Assembly (NCBI GenBank): GCA_963921795.1
Contig: OY997649.1
Coordinates: 33,145,873-33,209,872 of the forward strand
Direction: 5' to 3'
Origin: Nannobrachium achirus
Lineage: Eukaryota > Chordata > Actinopteri > Myctophiformes > Myctophidae
Length of the DNA stretch: 64,000 bases
The position numbers and the translations under genes were made by a program. Shown in pieces: positions 55,155 to 64,000 of this stretch (the first letter of the stretch is position 1; the number at the start of each line of letters is the position of its first letter). Below the pieces are notes generated by a model, which did no database searches, was not told the origin of the DNA, and was given only the letters and a program-made list of their open reading frames with translations.

Positions 55155-55325
55155 ATAGCTCTCCCTGAGCTAGTGTCCTTGAGCAAGACACTGAACCCCA
55201 AACTGCTCCCGATGAGCAGGGTGGTGCCTTGCATGGTTTCCCCTGCCGTCGGTGTGTGAATGGGTGATTGTAACGCACATTAGAAAGCGCTTTCGATAAA
55301 TGCACTATATAAATGCACCATTTAC
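55155..55325 (+). mobile_element. SINE with the 'tgagcaagacactgaacccc' core
   Basis: It contains gagcaagacactgaacccc, tgctcccgatgagcagg and a tail gaaagcgctttcgataaatg ... ctatataaatgcaccattta. This core and tail are known from abundant teleost SINEs; the exact family is not assigned. Confidence 0.7.
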
Positions 55326-55599
55326 CATCTACAATACGGAGTAAACCTCAGTGTGTAAGAGAGGTTTGGCGTAATGGTGTCTTGCTGTGCAAGCAGCCCA
55401 CTTGCTTAAATTCAGCAGATAAAAGGGCAGTTATCATCAGCACCACTCAAAGAGTTTCTACAAATAGTTTTCTTGCAGTATAATGTTGCCTGCATGCCTA
55501 TTCAAGCAAGGGACTGAATGGAAGGATAAGAAAGAGAACATTTGCATGACAGGAAATTCTGAGAGAAAGAAAGGGAGAGAGAGAGAGAGAGATAGAGAG

Positions 55600-55604
55600 T
55601 GTGT

Positions 55605-55683
<79 letters not shown>

Positions 55684-55704
55684 CATGTGCGTGTGTGTGT
55701 GTGC

Positions 55705-55754
<50 letters not shown>
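55600..55754. repeat. compound (GT)n(GA)n microsatellite
   Basis: A GT tract (55,600-55,677), a short GC-rich bridge, then GA (55,710-55,754). Confidence 0.95.
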
Positions 55755-55758
<4 letters not shown>

Positions 55759-56518
55759 AGAGATAGAGAGGGAGAGAAGAGAGACTCATATGGCAGGCAA
55801 GCAAGAAGCAGTTTGAGATAATCTTGTTGAGGAAACTGGCTTAGGTGGCCATGACTGCCAGGATACAGAGTATATTTTCTACGGAGTGGATTTAAATTGG
55901 ATTATCCAGGTTAAATAAAATGACCTCAGCTGACGGAGCTTCTCAACTTGTGATAATAGGGAAAAGCCCAATTCAGAGTCTCCGCAGCTGCACTGCACAC
56001 ACTATGATTGAAGAACCAGGTACATACAGTAGGGTTGATGGGTTCAAAGAGGGCCAGGGAAGGGGGGTTCAGGCATGCCATGGACCACAAACCTCTCTTA
56101 TGTTGCCATTTATAAATGGGACAGAAACTGAAAAGGTCACTCTCACTCTAACCCTCTCTCAACATTAGCTCCAGGCCACTAAAATGTCTGTACAGCACTT
56201 TTTGTTACAGAAAGATTGAAATTGACTGAATCCACTGTGCTTTTGCCTTAGGTTGTATAGCTACCTGCGCATGATTTAAGTTCAAACATTGTCAATCATC
56301 TTTGTTTGCTGCTTCTGTGCTACACGTGCTGGATAACCTTTTTCCTTTCTCCGTTCACTCTCACCTCCGGAAAAAGTCTCAGAATCACACTTCCGATTGA
56401 TTGATTGATTATTTTGGGATGTTGACCTCCCTCTCTTCAGAATAGTTATATGAGGAGAAGGGAAGAGGGATATTGTTGTTGGAACATAAATTCATGACAT
56501 GTTATTAGTGTAAACGCT

Positions 56519-56700
56519 TCAGGAGCAACACAATGGCTGATGTTTAGGCATACTACATGGGTGCAATGCTCCTACCAGCCCTGGTTCGATTCCAGGCTGC
56601 CCGGATGATTTGCTGAATGTCATCACCCAACACTCTCCGCTCTAAAGTGATCTATCTATTTAAAAAATCACAATTAGTGTGAAGTGAGGGGTGCTATTTT
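56519..56700 (+). mobile_element. tRNA-derived SINE
   Basis: aggagcaacacaatggctga gives an A-box-like start and ggttcgattccaggctgccc contains a perfect RNA polymerase III B box (GGTTCGATTCC). 'gtcatcacccaacactctcc' follows, as in tRNA-headed fish SINEs. Confidence 0.72.
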
Positions 56701-56887
56701 TATGAGTTAATAAATCATCAAGCGTCCCGCTGGCCAATCACAGTACGTCCTGTGAAGCTTGGCCAATGGGACCCTGGGCGGACAACAAACTGTGAGCTGT
56801 TTGTGCCAAGATGTAGGCCAAAATGTTGTCTATATGTTAATATAATGCATGGTCAAACACACCTTGTTGGCTATTCTGGAATGTCAA

Positions 56888-57480
56888 TGTATCCCAACCA
56901 TCCATAAATCCATCTTCAACCGCTTATCTGGAATCGGGTCATGGGGTAACAGTTCCAACAGAGATTCCCAGTGTTCCCTCTCCTGAGCAACATTATCCAC
57001 TTCCCCTTGGGGATCTCCAGGCTTTCGCAGGCCAGTGTGGAGATGTAATCCCTCCATTTGGTCTTTGTTGGTCTGCCAGGGGTCTACCCCCAGTGGGACG
57101 TGGGAAGACCTCCCTAGGGAGCGCTCGGGAGACTAGATGCCCGAACCACCTAAACTGCCTCCTTTCCAAGTGTAGGATCAGCGGTTCTACTCAAAGTCTA
57201 TCTCAGGTCTTGAGAGAAAACTAATTTCGGAAGCTTGTATCCGGGACCTTATTCTTTCGGTCATGACCCACACTTCATGACCATAGGTGAGAGTAAAAAC
57301 GAAGATTGCTCGGTAGACAGAGAGCTTTGCTTTCTGGCTCAACTCTCTTTTCATCACAACAATGTGATTCGATGACTGCAATACCGCTCCTGCTGCTCCG
57401 ATTCTCCGGCTGATCTCCTGCTCCGTCTTCCCCTTTCTCTCATTCTCTTAAACTCCTTCACCTGGGGTCTCATTCCCTAA
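56888..57480 (-). pseudogene. LINE reverse transcriptase C-terminal fragment and 3' end
   Basis: On the minus strand 57,381-57,187 reads VMKRELSQKAKLSVYRAIFV then FTLTYGHEVWVMTERIRSRI and QASEISFL, the post-RT segment of a non-LTR element. The following sequence to 56,888 is its 3' end, finishing gataagcggttgaagatgga. Stops show it is inactive. It shares its terminus with 2,481-2,570. Confidence 0.78.
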
Positions 57481-58936
57481 TTGGAGTGAACTCTCCATCG
57501 GTTCCCTGCTGAGAACACCACCTGTCCCCTTTTTATGAAGCAACAGAGGGTATGCGCGTGACATCATCGTATCTGGAAGTAATACAGGAACGCCTACTGA
57601 GTGGCAAAAAAAGTCAGTAGGAGTCATAAGGAGTCAGCAGGAGTGAGGAGGAGCGCTTCTTAACAAATGCTTCCAATGATTTGCCACTCAGTTTTACCAA
57701 TGAGTGGCATATGATGCATACCCTCTATTGAGGGGGCTGTATATGATAATCAGAATATCACTTGCATGCATGATGATACTCTGAAAGGAACCATTAAGTG
57801 GCGGTGTTCATGTGGCACTGAGGTAAAGAACCTGCCCACCACCTAGGATACTGGGATTTGGTTCATCTACAGTGCGCTTCTTGCTTAGGCACCCGGCCCA
57901 ACGAACACAACTGACCCATTGTCAGCCTTCTGATTGGTGCCTAGTTCAGCCCTGGTTCCACCTCCTTCTGGATGTCGTGCAATGGAGCTTGATGCCGTTT
58001 TTATTGTCAAGATATGAGCACACACTACAGCTCTGAACACCATGCAAGGAGGGGGTGATGGGGGCTTGGAAAGCTCAAGTATAACTGAAAAGGCAGGGGC
58101 ATCCGTTTAGCAGGAAGCAGAACTGGGATGGATAAAGCGTTCACCCTCCTGTCAGATGATTCATGTGTATCGGAGGAGACGTGGTTGTCTACACCTTCTC
58201 AAGACCAACAGTGAGGGGGAGGACAGGGGGAATTGACATAATGCAACAAAAAGAAAAGGGAGAAGAATATAATAAAGGAACCATAAAGGTTTCACCATCA
58301 GTCAAAAGTCAGTAACCATCATCAGCTGCTCCACATTCTACCAGCAAGTAAATCATACCAGTTCTTATACTACTCCAATAAAGGTAAGAATACTTATTGA
58401 TCTGCAGAAGAAACTTGTGTTCCATTACACAAACGACTCCCTGTTTTACTGTGTACGCAACGCAAAATCCATAAAAACTAGACCAGGTCAACCTGGTTGT
58501 GCCAGACCCCCTGTCTGTCATCATCATTTATGACATCATGCCTTTTGTAGGCATGTCATCATCATGTCATCATCATATATACCCTTTATATAGAAAACCC
58601 GGACAGACCGACATTTGCTTATGTAGGCCTACCCATTTCATGGGTCTGGCAAAAAGGCAAACTGATCTCACCAAGACAAATCCCTCTTGATTACATTTTT
58701 CTTTTACTTCATCTTGACTGCAAGTCTAATTGTTGAATGTATTGATTCTAACAGAATCAATGCATTTCTTTGTTGCTGGCCCTGGAGTGCCTCTTTGGCA
58801 CCAATTTGACAATAAAATGCAGAGAAAAGAACACTGTGTGCTCTCCCCTTAAAAAGCCAGCAGGGGAGAGATGGAAGGTTACCAAAGGTAAGGAGAAGAC
58901 GGGGTCAAAGAAGGTATAAAGATATGTGGATCTTAC

Positions 58937-59037
58937 TTTGCCTCCAGGGCGAGTGCAATGATGGCGGCAGCCATGGGAGCCGAGGCCGACGTGCCCGTGT
59001 GACTGTCTGTGCACCGATGTCTCAGGTCTGTTGTGAT
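58937..59037 (-). CDS. pcsk5: pcsk5 exon: catalytic serine
   Basis: This 101-bp exon enters in phase 0 and leaves two bases of an Asn codon. It reads ITTDLRHRCTDSHTGTSASA followed by PMAAAIIALALEA. The Ser in GTSASAP is the nucleophile of the subtilisin-type triad. The acceptor ctctccag precedes 59,037 and the donor gtaag lies at 58,936-58,932. It joins the 62.0 kb exon without a frame break. Confidence 0.94.
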
Positions 59038-59981
59038 CTGGAGAGAGAGAGGAGTAAAGAGATAGTAGATGGAGAGCAATAGAGAGATAGATCAGGGAAA
59101 GAGGATGCAGGAGTAATGAGGTTGGCAGAGTAGGAACAGGAGGAGAGAAAAGGGGGAGGTGAAAGAGACCGTTAAGTCTTGAGGATCAGGAGGAGATTTA
59201 GACACACCTGAAACTCACATTCCAGCTTTGACACATTGACCTGCTTGAGATAACATAGACATACAAATACACACACACTCACAAATAACCGTGCCATACA
59301 CTGACACTCACATATAACTGTGGTTTTCTATAAGAAACCAATCCAATGAACGAAGAGCAAATAAGGACATGCGATGGAAGTAATACTAGATGTTGAAGTT
59401 TGTTGTTAAAACATGGTATATTCATTCCGACTGTATGGACCTCAGTCAGCCAGTTAGTCAGTCTGTTGGTTTGCCAAGAAAAGCTTGGCTAACTCCCAGT
59501 CTGAGCCCCCATCAAAGGACCTTTCCCTAACCAAAGGGTTTGAAGGATTATCTGAAGCCACACATACACACACAAAGTTTGATACGGTTTAGCAAGATTT
59601 TTAGTTCCAGCCGTACAGAAGCTACTGTAGACCGGATAGAGGAACTCAGGTAGATTACATCGATTGACCTCATGTGTACATAAGTGAACACAGTAGAATC
59701 TTGCAAGTCAAACCCCATAGGAATGGAAATTCTTCCAACCGATTAAATCTGTATGGAATACATTGAAATACAAGCACAACTGGTATTCCAAATTATGTAC
59801 ATGCACATTCCAGAATGCCCAGTTTGGTTTAAATTGATATTATCAACCCAGGAAGGTTAAACAATCCTGTGTGAACTGTATTTGTGGTTTATGGTAAAAG
59901 GTTTATGGTTTCAAAACGGGTATACTTCTGAGTTTGAACAAGGGTGCATGCTTTCTATGTATGTACGCTTTGTGGCGTTAT

Positions 59982-60020
59982 TTTTCTTTATTGTCAGGCT
60001 ATGCCTGACAATAAAGAAAA
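59982..60020. repeat. perfect 18-bp hairpin with 3-base loop
   Basis: ttttctttattgtcaggc and gcctgacaataaagaaaa are exact complements around 'tat'. No surrounding element was delimited. Confidence 0.9.
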
Positions 60021-60599
60021 GCACGTCATTTTCAGAGCCGTCAAACAAACCGCTACAACGTTTCCTGTCCATCTCTACAATGAAGTATAAATAAAATCAG
60101 AAAAAGACCCCCAAAAATAAGCTCTTTATGTGACTATAAAAAAATTCTCAGAAAACTGCAAAGGAAAGCATCATACTGTATGCCCTGAGCTGGCATATGA
60201 TGCCATGAATGAATGATGAATGTTTTGAAGAATATAACACTACAAAAAAACGTTGCAATTGTGACTCTGACTCCTTGGTGGGTTTATTTTCTGTTCATCA
60301 TTGTGGCCATAACATTTAGGTGCTGCCTTACCTCTTATCCTTAAACCTTTTTGCCATTTTTACCATTTTGAAAAACATTTTAAAATAGTTCAAATAGCAG
60401 ATCTACAAACTCACGACATGTTGATGTAGATCAGAAAGTTCAATGATTTTAAAATGTTTTTTAAAATAGTAAAATATGGCAAATAATAATGAAAGAATTA
60501 GCCAAGTCCTGAGGAAGTGCGTCTGAGACCTGTCCTGATCTGCTTGTGGCTGGCTGCAATCTGATTCTGTTCGCGAATGACTCGGCTCTCCTAGTCTCA

Positions 60600-61045
60600 A
60601 TGACTATAAACTTTAAATAAACCTAGACAAAACCGAAGCCATCCTCTGAACAAACTGATTAGGGTCCTGCTTGGCCTCCCTTCTCGGGCCCACCGCACCG
60701 CTTATCACTATATAAGTGTGGGGTGGCTCATGGTAGCTGACAGAGTACAGCATCTTGCAATGGGCCTGGTGTACAAGATATACTACGCCACCAAGATACC
60801 CATGTACCTTCTTAAACGTCAAAGATGTCCACAATTACAACACCAGAGGCAGCTCCACAAATCACGTTCAACCCATATTTGACTCTAAAAAAGGCTCAAG
60901 CTCGTTCTCCTGCTATACCATTAACATGTGGAACGCCCTACCGCAAGCCTTAAAGGAGTGTAAATCCCCAACTTCCTTTCACTGTCACGAAACTGTACTT
61001 TTTCCTATGCAACCTTCTAATAAATTCTTCAATCAATCAATCACA
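60600..61045 (+). pseudogene. LINE ORF2 C-terminal fragment with 3' tail
   Basis: The + strand encodes HNYNTRGSSTNHVQPIFDSK then FSCYTINMWNALPQALKECK and SPTSFHCHETV. The 'NYNTR' and 'WNALP' motifs are typical of the C-terminus of non-LTR retrotransposon reverse transcriptases. LDKTEAIL is readable near 60,625. It ends in a caatcaatcaatca tail. It is 5'-truncated and carries stops. Confidence 0.78.
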
Positions 61046-61424
61046 TACTCCCAATAGTACCTCCGCATGTACCCCCATTAGAGAAACACTTGTGTACACC
61101 TCTGCATCCCCTGTCGGAATCATTTCAATTTGCTGAACGTTGGTCACAATGGAAGTCAGAAATGTAAGTTAAGATCTACTGCAAATGTACTAGGCACTGC
61201 TACAATGGTTTGTGTGTGCGTGCCCGTGTGAGGGGAAGAGCAGATAGAATCTAAATCTCTCAACACCAAGGATTAAAAAATGTGTGTGTGTGTGTAGCAT
61301 TAGTGCGAGGAATGTAGAAAGCGATCTCCAGACAAGCTAGCACACTATGGCAAACTGTCACTGTCCATCCCTGTTGTCATGAGAGATAGAGGTATTAGGT
61401 CACACCAGGACACAAACACAAACA

Positions 61425-61429
<5 letters not shown>

Positions 61430-61479
<50 letters not shown>
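61430..61479. repeat. (CA)n microsatellite
   Basis: About 25 CA units. Confidence 0.94.
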
Positions 61480-61480
<1 letters not shown>

Positions 61481-61999
61481 GTGTGCTCAGTTCAGCGCCG
61501 AAGGGCTTTGTTTGTCTCAACCTTGTACAGCACTTTGGTTAGCTTCTGTCGTTTTAAATGTGTGAGTTCATGTACATGAATCTTGTTTTAAGTGTTTTGT
61601 TGTACAATTTAGGTTCAACAGCGGAGTAGACGATAATTGAATGGTGATCAAGAATCAAAGTTCCATCTCAGCACCGCAACTAACAGGAACATTTCAAAAG
61701 TATGTCTGAAGAGTGAACATTTTGTACTGTACACGAGTAAGACTCCCTAATCGGGAGATAAGCGACTGTCAGGTCGCAGTGTGATTTTAGGTCAAAAAAA
61801 TGTGTTAAAAAAAATCGGACGCTATATGGGATGAGATTTTAAGAAAGACAATGGTCTTCAGTGAGTACGGCACAAAGTGTTCTAGGCTAGCTTTGCGATT
61901 TGAACTAGTAGGTACTCAGTCCCTGTATTAGGTACAAGCCTTTTGAAGTTAGTCATACTCACTAAAATAACACTCAACCACACACAGAGCCATCCTTAC

Positions 62000-62212
62000 A
62001 ATCTTTCGGTCGTAATTCTCTCCGCTGCTGTAGGTAGTAGTCAGCGTGGAGGAGCACTCCTCCAGGTACCAGGGTTTGCGTCCACTCTCAGCTGTGCTGG
62101 AGATAGAGATGGTGTAGATGGAGTTGGTGTAGCCGTCACATGAGCAGTGGTCCCGGCTGCGCCCACCATTGCCCGACGCCCACACAAAGATGGAGCCACG
62201 CCCCTTCCTCCC
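62000..62212 (-). CDS. pcsk5: pcsk5 exon: catalytic domain with oxyanion-hole Asn
   Basis: This 213-bp exon is phase 0 at both ends (71 codons). It reads [17 protein letters not shown], then [16 protein letters not shown] and ends [11 protein letters not shown]. The Asn of ASGNGG is the oxyanion-hole residue of kexin-like convertases, and the Cys-Ser-Cys-Asp and YLEECSS stretches are family hallmarks. The acceptor is cag just above 62,212 and the donor is gtaagg at 61,999-61,994. It is the most 5' exon in the window; the exons carrying the catalytic Asp and His are beyond 64,000. Confidence 0.94.
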
Positions 62213-64000
62213 CTGACAGGAAATGACACAGAAAGTACACAGTAAGTAAAACTGTATTTAATCTGCACCTTTTTTCTACTTCACTTCTGCATATGTTGGT
62301 AGCAGACCTGTGAAAGGCTTCATTCAATTCATCAATTACAGCATCAAGCCAGAGTGTGACTGAAGGTTTCTTTCCCTCTTACTATAGTACTCTTTTACCT
62401 ACAAAATCGGTAAAACCTTTTACCACAAAGATGAAAAGATGAAAGAAACACCTCTCTGTGCAATGTAGACCTAGTGAACACACACTTCTCGCAGGTGCTC
62501 CGCTCCAATGGGAGCAGACAGACAATGGGAGTCTTGCATTTCATCCAACTATGTCATTGGGCTCAAAGCGCTAAGTGCTATATTATGCCAAGTGTACAAC
62601 GTTACACTTGGCAGTAATGTAGATTAGTAGTAGATTACTGCCAAGGCTTTTTTAGTGTTTTTACCAGATTTTAAGGGCTCCATCACACCATGTGTCCATT
62701 ATGTAAACAGGAGGTCTCGGTCACGGGAGACAGTCGTCTTTTCTTTCACGCGGAAAAGAAAAAATACAACCGCGATAATTCGTGCCTAAGTTATGGTCCA
62801 TAGAAAACAGGTCATTTTGACCAAACGCAATCTGGGAATAGAATCATACAGTAGATAAATCCTTTTTTCTGCAGTCATGATGAATACAAGTGGATGGACG
62901 GTAGCATATCCTGACTACATTATTTCATGCTGGATTATGGGAAAAGGAGTATTTTCATCACTCCCGCCCGTGGTAGACCGCTGGCTATTGTTTACAACGG
63001 TAATACGCTAAGACATCTGTGAACGTCTTAAGTAGAGCTACAGTACATCTCTCTTTCAATTGATTTGCATTAGGCCTACAATGTTGTTTTGGGTATGCTA
63101 ATTAGTCGGGCAGAGCCACTGACAAAAAAAAAAGAAAAAAACTGTGAGTTTGAGTATCACTGGTCTAGGGAGTTTAAATAGTACTTCCAGGCCATTTATA
63201 ATGTTGATCTTTGAAGAGTGTTAAAGGGATAGTTCACCCAAAAAAATAATTTTTTTCAATCGATTACTCACCCCATGGAGACTTGAATTCATGGATATCT
63301 TATTTTTTTGTTTTGCATTCCAAAGCCAATAATTTGATGACCAGCAGTGGTTCCCTATATGGAGACACAAAGAGCCTGCTTTGTTCCCTATGGAGATACA
63401 AAGAGTCTCCTCAAATGATCGATTTAGGAATGCGACAAAAACATATCCATGAATTCAAGTTTGCATGGGGTGAGTAATCGATTGAGAAAAAAGTAATTTT
63501 GGGGGTGAACTATCTGAAAGTGTAAAAAAGGGATCCCTGAGCAGCCACCAGGCAGGGCTGAGTCTGGGAGAAACCCACGTCAACCTCTGAATCCTCAGGA
63601 CTTTCTACAGTAGCACAACCGAGCACAACCGAGCCATCCTGATGAGCTGCTGCATCACCACGTGGGTATGGGAAGCGCACCACCGTCAATCACAGAGCGT
63701 GGTGCGGCCAGCCAGGCACACCAGAGGAGAGCTTCTCTCCCTCCAGGACAGCAGTGTGTAGCCAATTCCGAGCATATCCTCAATTACACTTAGCACCCCA
63801 GCCACAATCTGTTAACGATGCTACCATCAAGCAGGAGACATCGCAGTACCAAATGCCGACCAGCTACTGAATAGGCAAGCAGTCCTGCTACTACTAGTAG
63901 TAGTTTTACATGCTCCCGTTACAATGGTATTCTGTGAAATATTTTCTTATATTCACTACTAGGTATGGCCTTGCTGTCTTGTGTGCTAGGCTGTATGAAT
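62213..64000 (-). other. intron upstream of the first visible exon
   Basis: It contains the 'agggatagttcaccc' foldback (63,221-63,520). Nothing else was recognised; the exon with the catalytic His is not in the window. Confidence 0.6.
63221..63520. mobile_element. foldback MITE with AGGGATAGTTCACCC ends
   Basis: The left end ttaaagggatagttcaccca pairs with the right end gggggtgaactatctgaaa. Longer arms (tcaatcgattactcacccca, ttgaattcatggatat) pair with tggggtgagtaatcgattga and atatccatgaattcaa. This terminus is, from general knowledge, frequent in fish genomes. The right border is slightly decayed. Confidence 0.78.

Larger units (their letters stand above)
52391..58936 (-). other. 6.5-kb intron with SINE, LINE and MITE copies
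   Basis: It contains the CAGGGGTGTC-family MITE (53,940-54,463), a loose 60-70-bp tandem repeat at 54,797-54,960, a SINE tail (55,155-55,325), GT/GA tracts, a tRNA-type SINE (56,519-56,700) and a LINE fragment (56,888-57,480). From 57,500 to 58,936 nothing was recognised. Confidence 0.6.
59038..61999 (-). other. intron with a LINE fragment
   Basis: It holds a perfect hairpin (59,982-60,020), a hairpin-family half at 60,394-60,430, a LINE 3' fragment (60,600-61,045) and a CA tract. No exon was found. Confidence 0.6.

Overview
This is vertebrate, almost certainly teleost fish, nuclear DNA. It is dense in CA/GT/GA microsatellites, small terminal-inverted-repeat transposons, LINE and SINE tails, and holds one multi-exon gene. 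That gene, on the minus strand, spans the window and runs off both ends. Its exons translate into a proprotein convertase: the end of the subtilisin-like catalytic domain (oxyanion-hole Asn in ASGNGG, active-site Ser in GTSASAP), a complete P domain with its RGD, and a long series of furin-type cysteine-rich repeats. The many repeats, plus a preserved alternative last exon reading NEESWAEGSFCVLVKKNN, identify it as PCSK5 (PC5/6). The window does not decide between teleost pcsk5a and pcsk5b.

Layout, reading the gene 5' to 3' (right to left). Catalytic exons lie at 62.0-62.2 and 58.9-59.0 kb. The catalytic/P-domain transition and the P domain lie at 52.3, 50.5, 45.7, 45.0 and 44.4 kb. Cysteine-rich repeat exons lie at 44.0, 40.5, 38.4, 35.8, 35.4, 34.1, 26.9, 23.8, 21.2, 19.9, 6.2, 5.7, 4.8, 1.55, 1.24 and 0.75 kb. 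All 23 main exons have AG/GT borders and join in a continuous reading frame (about 1,052 codons). The alternative PC5A-type terminal exon (31.6-31.7 kb) lies between the 34.1 and 26.9 kb exons and splices in the same phase. The gene can therefore make a short secreted protein, or a long form whose remaining exons lie left of position 1. The Asp and His of the catalytic triad, the propeptide and the signal peptide lie right of 64,000.

The largest intron (6,236-19,904) holds an apparently full-length tyrosine-recombinase retrotransposon of the DIRS class (about 7.1 kb, 11,700-18,819), in the same orientation as the host gene. It has 159-bp inverted terminal repeats, an internal complementary region that reproduces the joined ends of a circular intermediate, a shared AAC at both borders with no target duplication, and gag-like, RT/RNase H/methyltransferase-like and tyrosine recombinase reading frames. 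The recombinase frame stays open across almost all of the RT frame.

Elsewhere the introns carry hAT-like MITEs with 8-bp target duplications, TTAA-bordered foldback elements, a decayed Helitron helicase, LINE 3' fragments, tRNA-like SINE remnants, a 21-bp minisatellite, and about twenty copies or half-copies of one hairpin motif built on AGATCTACAAGCTCACAACGC. That hairpin family and the DIRS element are the most unusual content. No prokaryotic-style system, CRISPR array, rRNA or intact tRNA gene was found.
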